Part shown: positions 52,459 through 61,061 of the stretch, piece by piece
Position numbering within the stretch: the first letter of the stretch is position 1
Layout of the letters: each line of letters opens with the position of its first letter
NCBI GenBank assembly: GCA_013286235.1
Contig: JABDGE010000012.1
Span: forward strand, 1-62,268
From: Bacteroidota bacterium
GTDB lineage: Bacteria > Bacteroidota > Bacteroidia > Sphingobacteriales > Sphingobacteriaceae
Direction of reading: 5' to 3'
DNA length: 62,268 nt
Made by a program: the position numbers and the translations under genes
Notes under the pieces: model-generated
Seen by the model: only the letters and a program-made list of their open reading frames with translations
Told to the model about the DNA's origin: nothing
Databases searched by the model: none

Positions 52459-53100
52459 CTAATTGTCCTTTATTAGCGCGGCTCTTTTTCGCTGGTTGTT
52501 GACGCTGTGCTCTTTCAGGAAGTTGTAAGTAAAGGAGAAACCCATGTACTGGGTACTGCGACTGCTGTTGGTGCCATCAAAGAAATAGTACCCTTGGGTG
52601 ACGGCTACAGCAACTTTAGTGGTGATATTAAAGTTTATGCTGTTACAGATCTCGGTCATTAAGCCCTGTTTTGCTTTGAACAGGTAGCCGCCCCCCAGGC
52701 ATAGTCCTTCGGCAAAACGGCCGGCAGAAAAGATATTTATAGTGGGCCTGAACTCGATGTAACGCGAGGTGTCTGTTCCGGGACTTATGGAATTTACCCG
52801 GCCAGTTGCAAGGCCGATATCGAAGATTCCGTAGGTGCGGCCGAATTCAAAACCAGGCGCAAATCGTTTTGCGGCGCCGCCCCTGGCATTAACAAAAACA
52901 TCCGCCAGAACTGAAAAATAAAAATACCGGGGCTCCTTATTTTCTTTTGACGTGTCGGATTCCACAACCGTGTCTTTGCCTGCGACAGTTTTATGCTGGG
53001 TATGGGGCAGGATGGCCTTTGGCAGCGTGGTTATGTTGGGATTTTGGGCGGATGCAAAAAGAGCAGTCGCCACCAGCAAAAAGGTAAGCCGTGCTATCAT
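52459..53100 (-). CDS. outer-membrane beta-barrel-like hypothetical protein
   Basis: 213 residues, signal peptide MIARLTFLLVATALFASAQ. After a polar linker (40-60), alternating amphipathic strands follow: YFYFSVLADVFVNARGG, FAPGFEFGRTYGIFDIGLATG, IEFRPTINIFSAG, INFNITTKVAVAVTQGYYFF and TQYMGFSFTYNF. This is the pattern of a small outer-membrane barrel of eight or more strands. Function unknown. It converges with the protease gene and is divergent from the SDR gene. Confidence 0.72.
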   Translation of the reverse strand: MIARLTFLLVATALFASAQNPNITTLPKAILPHTQHKTVAGKDTVVESDTSKENKEPRYFYFSVLADVFVNARGGAAKRFAPGFEFGRTYGIFDIGLATGRVNSISPGTDTSRYIEFRPTINIFSAGRFAEGLCLGGGYLFKAKQGLMTEICNSINFNITTKVAVAVTQGYYFFDGTNSSRSTQYMGFSFTYNFLKEHSVNNQRKRAALIKDN

Positions 53101-53268
53101 AAACCGGAAATATTTGAAACTGTTAAAAGTAAATTGAGCGGCTTAATTGTCAGGACAGGGGTGCAATCAAAAAAGACGGTTCACAGCAAATAACCGTGAA
53201 GTGGTGTAAATGTTTTAACGCTGGGCTTGGGTCACTGAAATGCCATTGAAATGACCATTATTATAAGG

Positions 53269-53288
53269 GGCGCAATTAATTTTGCGCC
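53269..53288. promoter_or_regulatory. palindrome GGCGCAA...TTGCGCC over the SDR promoter
   Basis: Seven-base perfect arms with a six-base centre, ending one base before the SDR ATG. The -7 box TAATTTTG (53277-53284) lies inside it, so a bound repressor would block transcription. Confidence 0.6.
53277..53284 (+). promoter_or_regulatory. TAnnTTTG promoter box of the SDR gene
   Basis: TAATTTTG, four bases before the ATG at 53289. It predicts a leaderless or nearly leaderless mRNA. Confidence 0.5.
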
Positions 53289-54083
53289 ATGGATTTACAA
53301 CTCAAGAATAAAACTGCCCTTGTGAGCGGCTCGACGGCCGGTATAGGGTATGCAATAGCCAAACAACTTGCCGCCGAAGGCGCTAAAGTGTTTATAAACG
53401 GCCGTACACAAGCCCGTGTTGACACTGCGGTCACACAGATAAAGGCCGAAACCGGTAATAGCAATGTGAGCGGTGTGGCGTGTGATTTTTCGCGGCCGGA
53501 GGAGATCACTGGCTTGATTGCGGAGATACCGGAAGTGGATATACTAATTAATAATGTGGCCATATTCGAGCCAAAAGCTTTTAAGGAAATTACCGATGAG
53601 GACTGGCTGCGCTTTTATGAAATGAATGTGCTAAGCGGTGTACGGCTTTCGCGTGCTTATTTTGACGGAATGCTCAAAAAGAACTGGGGACGGATCATTT
53701 TTATCTCCAGCGAATCCGCGCTGCAGATCCCGGCGGAAATGATCCATTACGGCGTGACCAAAACTGCGCAGCTCGCGATTGCCCGTGGCCTGGCCGAATT
53801 AACCCGGGGAACGAACGTAACGGTGAACTCCGTTTTGCCGGGTCCAACCCTATCGGAAGGCGCCGGCAGTTTTGTGAAACAAGTGGCTGTAGAACAGCAT
53901 AAAACCGAAGATGAAGTGAAAACCGAATTTTTTAAAACGATGCGGCCGACGTCCCTACTACAGCGATTTACCACTACCGATGAAGTGGCGAATATGGTGA
54001 CCTACCTGGCCAGCCCGCTGTCGTCGGCTACGAATGGGGCAGCGATACGCGCGGACGGCGGTGTGGTGAAATCGGTGATTTGA
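53289..54083 (+). CDS. short-chain dehydrogenase/reductase
   Basis: A 264-residue classical SDR. GSTAGIG (14-20) is the NAD(P) loop, DILINNVAIF (84-93) the NNAG-type motif, and S141/S143, Y154 and K158 (HYGVTK) the catalytic residues. The end TNGAAIRADGGVVKSVI is the usual C-terminal strand. It reduces or oxidises a small alcohol or ketone; substrate unknown. Its promoter is covered by a palindrome, suggesting that a repressor controls it. No TetR-type gene is adjacent. A hairpin terminator follows. Confidence 0.9.
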   Translation: MDLQLKNKTALVSGSTAGIGYAIAKQLAAEGAKVFINGRTQARVDTAVTQIKAETGNSNVSGVACDFSRPEEITGLIAEIPEVDILINNVAIFEPKAFKEITDEDWLRFYEMNVLSGVRLSRAYFDGMLKKNWGRIIFISSESALQIPAEMIHYGVTKTAQLAIARGLAELTRGTNVTVNSVLPGPTLSEGAGSFVKQVAVEQHKTEDEVKTEFFKTMRPTSLLQRFTTTDEVANMVTYLASPLSSATNGAAIRADGGVVKSVI

Positions 54084-54404
54084 TGCTCGTTCGCTACCTC
54101 CTTTGCTGCTGCGGCGGCGGTTGAATTTAGCTACGGCGCACAAGTATGCAGATGATTTGAAACTGGAGTAAAGCGGTTGGGCAATCGAGTTAAGTTATTA
54201 TATGCCAGTATTCATTGAATAGCCAGGGCGCGTGACTACGCCCCTGGCTTTCATTCAATAACTTACTATTTATACGTTATAGTTCGCATTTAATATTTAC
54301 TGAAAAATGCGCGGGTCGCATCAGAATCCGAAGAACCCGTTCAATCCGGCCCGGTACATACGGTTCGTCCAATTGAATGGTTCACAACGATGTTTCCAGG
54401 ATAT
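54084..54404. other. gene-free region between SDR and NHL genes
   Basis: About 320 bases. It holds the SDR terminator hairpin (54214-54260). The remainder shows no gene, repeat or promoter match. Confidence 0.6.
54214..54260 (+). terminator. hairpin terminator after the SDR gene
   Basis: AGCCAGGGCG pairs with CGCCCCTGGCT with one bulged base; an outer ATTGAA/TTCAAT pairing extends the stem. A TTTCATT tail follows. It lies about 130 bases past the SDR stop. Confidence 0.7.
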
Positions 54405-55439
54405 TTACAGCGAAAATATTGATTTTTTTTGTACTTTAAGTATCCTGTTATTGCCCGAATCAGCTATGTAAAGGTTACCGTTCAAATCTACATCTATACC
54501 TGTAGGATCTGATAAATCTACGGTTACGGCTGAAAGACTCATAGGGCCAAAGCTTGCCGCTCCCGCAAATATTGACATTTCTCCGTTTTCGATTTTAAGA
54601 ATACGATTCAACTCGGCGACGTAGAGGCAGTTGCCGTTATTATCAAAAGCAACGTCCCTTGGATTGTTTAAATAAGCATCAACAGCCGGCCCGGTTTCTG
54701 AAATTGTACCTGGGCTAGATTGGCCGGCGATGGTGTTGATTTCATTCGTCGCCATACTTACTTCACGTATCCTGTTATTTCCGGTATCGGCAATGTAGAC
54801 GTTTCCACGGCCGTCCACCGCAACTCCCATGGGGGATGTAAGCTCTGCTAAAAGTGCAGCGCGCCCGTCGCCCGAAAATCCATAGGGGCCAGAACCGGCA
54901 AACGGCTTAAAGCTTTCGGCCTTTTCATTCAAAATATAAACCAGGTTTGGATAAAAGTATTCCCCGAGTCCACCATTTCCTACATTGGCGCAATATATAT
55001 TTCCATTTGCGTCAGCAGCAAGCCCATATGGGAAAAAACTTAACGAATTTGTTGTATCGCCTGCAGGCACATATTGCTTAACATTATTTGGATTTCCGGC
55101 GCTTCCGGGTGAAACAGGCGGAAACATCCAAACCCAGGTATTGTCCGACACCCAGACGTTGCCGTCTTTGTCGACCGTTATACCGTCCGGCCCGAGCATG
55201 TCGGTTATTTTATATACTGCGCCATGGCCGGGACCTGCAAACAAAGTTACCTCACCGGAAGATTGATCTATCATCCACACGCTGCCTATGTCATTTGCTA
55301 TAAAAGGTTTATAGTTTGTAAAATAGACGATTCTCCCAGTTGGGTCGACCGCTACGCCCTGCGGGTCGTAAAGCGGTGTTTGAGCTGTATCACCGGCAAT
55401 CGTGATACACTCGTATTCAAAAAGAATTGGAAAGGGCAT
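54405..55439 (-). CDS. NHL-repeat beta-propeller protein
   Basis: 344 residues. Five or six NHL repeats are visible: YDPQGVAVDPTGRIVYFTNY, LGPDGITVDKDGNVWVSDN, FPYGLAADANGNIYCANVG, LTSPMGVAVDGRGNVYIADTG and LSDPTGIDVDLNGNLYIADSG. The spacing of about 45-60 residues gives a six-bladed propeller. No signal peptide is apparent at the ATG used, so it is either cytosolic or exported in another way. It likely binds a protein or glycan; the partner is unknown. It follows the collagen-like lipoprotein gene on the same strand across 84 bases. Confidence 0.8.
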   Translation of the reverse strand: MPFPILFEYECITIAGDTAQTPLYDPQGVAVDPTGRIVYFTNYKPFIANDIGSVWMIDQSSGEVTLFAGPGHGAVYKITDMLGPDGITVDKDGNVWVSDNTWVWMFPPVSPGSAGNPNNVKQYVPAGDTTNSLSFFPYGLAADANGNIYCANVGNGGLGEYFYPNLVYILNEKAESFKPFAGSGPYGFSGDGRAALLAELTSPMGVAVDGRGNVYIADTGNNRIREVSMATNEINTIAGQSSPGTISETGPAVDAYLNNPRDVAFDNNGNCLYVAELNRILKIENGEMSIFAGAASFGPMSLSAVTVDLSDPTGIDVDLNGNLYIADSGNNRILKVQKKSIFSL

Positions 55440-55523
55440 GATATAAAGTTAAATTAACGCCTACTCTTTTACCGGATTTTCGGCTGACTCCGTAGATTAT
55501 TCCATTACTGCCCGAGTGTTTAC

Positions 55524-56453
55524 TTAATCAGGTATGCGATAAAACTTTTTTACCGCTTTGTAATCCTGGAGGTTTATAAAGCGCCGTGCCGCTATGTTTT
55601 GGCCGCCTGGGATGATTATATAGCGATATTGCGTAGTTTGGTCTAATGGCACAAACATATTTAGAGTATTGCTATTAGTAGATTGAGTAATGATAAAAAA
55701 GCCTGCGTTGGGTAGATAATTCATATCAACAACTGTTAAATTGCCACCTGCATTAAAATTAAAGGGTAGTGGGAATATCCCCATATTGGGATTGGAACAA
55801 TATACCTGGAAGGAGCCGTTATTCAGCATATCCTGTGTGAGTGCCGGTGCTGCCAGATCGCCTATGCTAAGACCCGTTGAGAATGAATCGTACGGATTAA
55901 CAAACGCCGGGTCTTCAAGTACCGTATCCCTAAAATTAGTAGCATAATTCCAGCCGGAGTATTCCACATTGGCTGTTCCGGCAGGGCCTTGTAATGATGT
56001 TGCGGTTCCCCATCCTGTAGCCGTTTTTGGGCCGTAAAGCAGGTAGTCGGAATCATCAAGATAGTAGTCGCCTGTGTTGCCGACTGTGGCGGCGGGTATG
56101 CCTGTTCCACTTAGGATGGTATTCCCGGAAGCACCGGTCGCACCCGTAGCCCCGGTCGCGCCTACCAAAGAAAAACCGGTTCCCCAGCCAGTGGTAGTTT
56201 TTGGGCCATATAATAAGCCGGTTGTGAGGTCAAGGTAGAAATCGCCGACATTGCCCGTGGCAGCGGGAGGAACGGTTGTACCGCTGTAAATCTGGCTGCC
56301 GGGCTGCCCGTTAGCCCCCGCCGGGCCAGCGGGGCCAACCGCGCCTTGTGCGCCTGTTGAACCCTGCGGGCCAACTGCCCCTTCCTTTCCGCATGAGGTG
56401 GCGAACAGTAAAAAGGCTGTTAACAAAATGAATAGGTTGTTAATTTTTTTCAT
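55524..56453 (-). CDS. lipoprotein with collagen-like repeats
   Basis: 309 residues. MKKINNLFILLTAFLLFATSC ends in a lipobox cysteine (C21). Residues 25-52 are Gly-x-y triplets (GPQGSTGAQGAVGPAGPAG). A second triplet run, GATGATGATGASG, follows near 100, and GPAGTA near 157. Between them a module of about 45 residues occurs twice: GDFYLDLTTGLLYGPKTTTG and GDYYLDDSDYLLYGPKTATG. The C-terminal 140 residues are beta-rich. It is anchored in a membrane and exposes short triple-helix-type stalks. Function unknown. Confidence 0.82.
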   Translation of the reverse strand: MKKINNLFILLTAFLLFATSCGKEGAVGPQGSTGAQGAVGPAGPAGANGQPGSQIYSGTTVPPAATGNVGDFYLDLTTGLLYGPKTTTGWGTGFSLVGATGATGATGASGNTILSGTGIPAATVGNTGDYYLDDSDYLLYGPKTATGWGTATSLQGPAGTANVEYSGWNYATNFRDTVLEDPAFVNPYDSFSTGLSIGDLAAPALTQDMLNNGSFQVYCSNPNMGIFPLPFNFNAGGNLTVVDMNYLPNAGFFIITQSTNSNTLNMFVPLDQTTQYRYIIIPGGQNIAARRFINLQDYKAVKKFYRIPD

Positions 56454-56594
56454 GATGATTGAATTTTGAAGATAAAAGCATGTTAATGTTTACACCCAAA
56501 GTTGGCGACAGATATCAGCGCCCACAACGCACAGATATGCTTATTTGCGGGCATATAACTTTATGAAAACAGGAAAGGTGGGAATAAATGGGCG

Positions 56595-57242
56595 CTATAA
56601 AAGCCTGTATTTGATGGCTTTCACCACGGCTTCGGAGCGGGAGTGAACCTGCAGTTTTTCGTAAATAGTGCGGATGTAGTTGCGAACGGTATCAACGGCG
56701 ATGAAATATTTTTCACCGATCATTTTATAGGTAAGGCCGGCCACGAGTCCTTCCAAAACCTCGGTTTCGCGCTTATTCAGGACGATCTTTTCTTCGGGAG
56801 CGGCATAATTTAGTTTCATCAAGCCAAAAACTTTACGCGCAATGGAGGGCGACATCGGCGAACCGCCGCTGCATACCTGCCGGATAGCATCCATTATGCT
56901 TTCGGGCGAGGCGTTTTTTAACAAATAGCCCGTGGCGCCGGCCAGGATGGCTTCCAGTACCTTGTATTCATCCTCCATGATGGTGATCATAATCACATGG
57001 ACATTGTCTGTTTTGGCATTTTCCTTAATCAGCCGGGTACATTCGATGCCATTCATTTCGGGCAGATCGATGTCCATCAATACCACGTCCGGCGGATCGG
57101 ATCTAATGAACTTCAGGCCTTCCCGGGCTGTGCCAAAATCGCCGGCACATTCAAAATCATTCGAAAAATTAAGGAGATATTTCAATCCTCCGCGAAAAAG
57201 TAAATTATCCTCTATAATAACAATACGGATGGGATTGGACAT
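56595..57242 (-). CDS. NarL/LuxR-family response regulator
   Basis: 215 residues. The receiver domain (1-125) has E11/D12, the phospho-acceptor D57 in VLMDIDLPEMNG and the lysine in YLLKNASPES. The C-terminal LuxR-type helix-turn-helix (145-212) reads LNKRETEVLEGLVAGLTYKM and VDTVRNYIRTIYEKLQVHSR. It lies 124 bases after the sensor-kinase gene on the same strand and is its natural partner. HisKA_3 kinases usually pair with NarL-type regulators, as here. The target genes are unknown. Confidence 0.92.
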   Translation of the reverse strand: MSNPIRIVIIEDNLLFRGGLKYLLNFSNDFECAGDFGTAREGLKFIRSDPPDVVLMDIDLPEMNGIECTRLIKENAKTDNVHVIMITIMEDEYKVLEAILAGATGYLLKNASPESIMDAIRQVCSGGSPMSPSIARKVFGLMKLNYAAPEEKIVLNKRETEVLEGLVAGLTYKMIGEKYFIAVDTVRNYIRTIYEKLQVHSRSEAVVKAIKYRLL

Positions 57243-57366
57243 TATAAGCTGAGCTTTGACACGTTAAACACCGGTCTGCATGTATTTACAAAACGGGCGC
57301 GAATTAATCATAAATATACGAGGCCGAAAACCATATACCACCAACATATCTATGCGTTATTGAAAA

Positions 57367-60300
57367 TCAGGGAAGCGGGCAATTGAACAAAATTTCGGTT
57401 CCCTGGCCAGGTGCCGAATTAATCAGCAATTCCCCCCCGGCCTGGGCGGCCCGCTTGCGCATGTTTGACAAACCGTTGCCTGCCCTGGGACCGGCGGTAT
57501 CGAATCCTTTGCCATTATCTTTTATTTGCATGCGGAGCAAGCCCTCGCCTTCGGCAATGGCTACGGTGATATGGGTAGCCCCGGCATATTTGAAAGCGTT
57601 GTTAAGCGCTTCCTTAAAAACCAGGTATACATTTTTCCGGATATCCATGGGCAAAAGCCTGTTGCTGACGTCGTCCCCGTCAGTGATCTTCAGATCGATT
57701 TGCTTTAGCTCGGCCAGGGGATAGGCGTACTCGCATATCCTGTAGATCACTTCCTGCATTTTATCATTACGGGGCTGGATGGTCCAGATCATGTCCTGCA
57801 TGGAGGATACCGTGCTCCGCGAAGAATCGCCAATCAATGAAAGAATGCTTTTGGTACGATGGGTGTCGGAAAAATTATCATTGATAGCCATCTCACTGTA
57901 TAAAGCGATGCTGCTTAGAGTAGAACCGAGCTCGTCGTGGAAATCGGCGGCAATATCAGCCCTCATTTTTTCCATTTCGAGCCTGTCGCGCTGCGCCTCA
58001 ATTTCTTCCTGCTGTTTCAATACTTCTTTCGTGCGCATCTGCACCTGCTGCTCGAGTACGCGCTTTTCCTTAACAAGCTGCAGTGAACGGTAATGTACAA
58101 TGGCATAAACCAATGCAACGAATAGCGCGATGTAAAGCAGCCAGGCCCACCAGGTTTGCCACCAGGGAGGATTAATGGTAAAACTGAAACGGGCCGGCCG
58201 GCTCCAGGTATGATTTAAATTTCGCCCTATCACTTCGAAAGTGTAATTCCCGGGCGACAGGTTCATGTAATTAATTGACGAAGTGAGGCCGGTCACCTCA
58301 CTCCATTGCTTATCGCGGCCAATCAGTGCATAGCTATACATTACCGTATCATGCCTGGCTAAATTTAAGCTGCCGTATTGAAACCTGATAAAGTTTTGGT
58401 CGTACGGAAGCTGTAAATTCACGGGCATATTATATGGTCCCCTTATGCTATCCCAGGTTGATTTTTCCGGTGTAGGATAGGCTTTATTTTCCGGCGCGTC
58501 GTTTTCTGAATGATCCGCATCTTTGTTTGCCAACAGCGTAGCATCGGCTCCTTTTGAGCCGGATCGGGGTGTCGCCGTAAAATATTGAGGGCGATCTAAC
58601 AAACTTATGCCCAACAAATACACCTTGGGGTTAAGTGTATCGGGCCTGGAAAGGTCGACAACGGTTATTCCGTAGTCGCCCCACCAATACAGGCCGTCGC
58701 GGCTGATCATATCCGATTGATAATTGTTGGGCGATAATTTAACAAGCCCATAAGCCGTTCCAAATGATTTGGCCTCCCATTTTGCAGGGCTGCCGATGCC
58801 GGCCGCAGGGGACGTAATTTTTGTTACGCCTTTGTTGGTGCCCACATAAACGCTGTTATTGTACAGCAGCAGCGAAGTTGGCGTATCGTTAAACCACCAG
58901 GGAGCGGGAAGAAAAACGATCGACCGGTTTTTCTGATCGATGGCGTAGACGCCCTTATTGGTATTGATCCAGATGTTAGCCAAGTTATCTTTCAACAACT
59001 CCACGGGGCCATCAGCCATCCCTGGCGCGTATTTTAAGTATTTAACTTCTTCCGATTGTCTGTCAATCAAATTAATGCCGCCATTCCTTGTGCTAATCCA
59101 CAAGTTACCCAGGTCATCCGGCAAAATTTCTTCTACGGTTTCGTCATTCAGTCCCTGGGCTTTACCAATATGCTGAACAGTATTTTGCTTCGGATCAAAA
59201 ACGTCTATTCCGCCACCCCATCTCCCAATCCATATCAAGCCAAGCCTGTCAACGGCAACAGTATTTGCGTTATTGCTAAGGCCTTGTTTAGCGCCAAGGT
59301 AAGTTATCGTTTTCCGTACCGGGTCGATAATATCCAGCCCTCTTTTTGTACCGATAAATACCTTTCCGTTGATAACTTTGTTACAGGCTATGGTATCGTT
59401 GCCAAGCCCTTGCATGGCTCCAAATTCCCGGATGGTTGAATTTTTCCGATCAAGGATATCAAAGCCCATGGTATATTTGCTCTTCCAAACAAGTCCCTGG
59501 TTATCTTCCATTAACGCCGATATATAATCTTTGCCGATATGTTTAATGATCGCATTATTGTTGCTGATCATGTTCAATTTATACCAGGCGCTTATCCATA
59601 CCTGACCCTGCCGGTCGGGGTTGATATTAGGAACGCCATTGTAATTGAGCCCGTTTTTTGTGTTAAGATGGGCCGCGGTATGTTTTTGGGGATCCATTAT
59701 TACTATTCCATTCCGGTATGTTCCCATCCAGATGCTTCCTGCGCTATCTTCCGCTAAGGAGGCTATGGCCGTATTTGTGAAGGCAGCGTTGATGTTTTGA
59801 ATTGTATCTCTTACACTGCTTAATATATTTACCTGTCCTCGTAATAAACCCATCCACACCCGGCCGGAATGATCGCAGAGCAGCGTACAGACTGTGTCGG
59901 ATTTCAGGCCGTGTTTTTTATCAAGATGCCTGATTTTTTTGTTTTTAACGTCTATAACGTTCACGCCGTTACCATCCGTAGCAATCCATATTTTGCCTTG
60001 ATGGTCCAGTGCAATGCCCATGGTTCCTTCTTTATATGACAGCCCTTGAGAGCGGTCGCTCCACACATTGTGGTTATCATTGTTTATAGCGCCTATTTCC
60101 TTAGTAAGTAACCGGGGCTTACCAAAGCGTTTGGCCATGAATGTTTTGGTGTTGATAATACTCACGCTGCCGTCCCAATGCGTAAGCCATACCCGTTGCT
60201 CCTTGTCAATTATCATTTGACCGGTATTATCATCCTGGAATCCAGGGACAGGCACTGCTTTTTCCAGCACACCTTTTTTTACATCTAATACTTCGATACC

Positions 60301-60924
60301 GCCATATACATTCATCCAAATCCGGCCCTGGCCGTCCTGCAGCATAGCGTTGATCATATTGCCGGCGAACAGGTTAACATACGATAACAGCGTTTCTCCA
60401 TCGTAACGGTACAAACCCTTGTCGGTACCGATCCATAAAAAACCGTCGATATCAGTGTAAGTGCAACTGACCAAGGCTCCCGAAAGACCCTGAGGCTCTC
60501 CAAATTCATGCAGAAATAAATTTTCATTCACTACCCGGGGCAGGCCGGCTTTTATCAGTTTCGGGGGTGGCAAAACCGATGTATTAAATTTTAAGGGGAA
60601 TGATGGAAGGGAGTTTAAATTAAAGTCTTTTTCGGGCAATGAATGGTAATCAAAACTATTTTCCTGAACGGCGTAAACAGAGGCGTTTAATCCAATGGAA
60701 TCGTATCGTTTTTGGGGGAGCGCGTTCAGGTCAAATTTTTGAGTCAGCGGGACTATTCTTCGGCTCTTAATAGCTGCTAAATCTAATTTTCTCTTGCCCG
60801 TGAACACCAGGGGACGGACTTCAGGTTGTTCAAAATACGTGTTCGGTGGGGTAGATTGAATATTATCCGAAGCGTCTCTACATGATCCAAAGGCCAGCAA
60901 GAATAAGACCAGGTATTTTTTCAT
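57367..60924 (-). CDS. two-component sensor kinase with periplasmic propellers
   Basis: About 1185 residues from ATG 60924. MKKYLVLFLLAFGSC ends in a lipobox cysteine, so the N-terminus may be lipidated. Residues 50-135 carry FDLNALP-type repeats. Two seven-bladed regulator propellers (about 140-740) contain WIGTDKGLYRYDG, IWMGTYRNGIVIMD and LWISTRNGGINLID blades. A Y_Y_Y domain follows (YSYALIGRDKQWSEV, LSPGNYTFEVIGRN), then a membrane helix (WLLYIALFVALVYAIVHY), HisKA_3 with the histidine in FHDELGSTLSS, and an ATPase domain (DNGKGFDT, GNGLSNMRKRA). It senses a periplasmic signal and has no receiver domain of its own. Confidence 0.92.
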   Translation of the reverse strand: MKKYLVLFLLAFGSCRDASDNIQSTPPNTYFEQPEVRPLVFTGKRKLDLAAIKSRRIVPLTQKFDLNALPQKRYDSIGLNASVYAVQENSFDYHSLPEKDFNLNSLPSFPLKFNTSVLPPPKLIKAGLPRVVNENLFLHEFGEPQGLSGALVSCTYTDIDGFLWIGTDKGLYRYDGETLLSYVNLFAGNMINAMLQDGQGRIWMNVYGGIEVLDVKKGVLEKAVPVPGFQDDNTGQMIIDKEQRVWLTHWDGSVSIINTKTFMAKRFGKPRLLTKEIGAINNDNHNVWSDRSQGLSYKEGTMGIALDHQGKIWIATDGNGVNVIDVKNKKIRHLDKKHGLKSDTVCTLLCDHSGRVWMGLLRGQVNILSSVRDTIQNINAAFTNTAIASLAEDSAGSIWMGTYRNGIVIMDPQKHTAAHLNTKNGLNYNGVPNINPDRQGQVWISAWYKLNMISNNNAIIKHIGKDYISALMEDNQGLVWKSKYTMGFDILDRKNSTIREFGAMQGLGNDTIACNKVINGKVFIGTKRGLDIIDPVRKTITYLGAKQGLSNNANTVAVDRLGLIWIGRWGGGIDVFDPKQNTVQHIGKAQGLNDETVEEILPDDLGNLWISTRNGGINLIDRQSEEVKYLKYAPGMADGPVELLKDNLANIWINTNKGVYAIDQKNRSIVFLPAPWWFNDTPTSLLLYNNSVYVGTNKGVTKITSPAAGIGSPAKWEAKSFGTAYGLVKLSPNNYQSDMISRDGLYWWGDYGITVVDLSRPDTLNPKVYLLGISLLDRPQYFTATPRSGSKGADATLLANKDADHSENDAPENKAYPTPEKSTWDSIRGPYNMPVNLQLPYDQNFIRFQYGSLNLARHDTVMYSYALIGRDKQWSEVTGLTSSINYMNLSPGNYTFEVIGRNLNHTWSRPARFSFTINPPWWQTWWAWLLYIALFVALVYAIVHYRSLQLVKEKRVLEQQVQMRTKEVLKQQEEIEAQRDRLEMEKMRADIAADFHDELGSTLSSIALYSEMAINDNFSDTHRTKSILSLIGDSSRSTVSSMQDMIWTIQPRNDKMQEVIYRICEYAYPLAELKQIDLKITDGDDVSNRLLPMDIRKNVYLVFKEALNNAFKYAGATHITVAIAEGEGLLRMQIKDNGKGFDTAGPRAGNGLSNMRKRAAQAGGELLINSAPGQGTEILFNCPLP

Positions 60925-61061
60925 GTTAAACTTCAAATGCAAATGCTGCAATTAAAGTTACTTTTTTAATTCCTAAAAAATGAACTTGCCGGTGTTAAAA
61001 AGCGAAACTGTTTTTTAGCAGGGAACGGAAAGTTGAGATGGCTGATCCGGTTGTCGGCACG

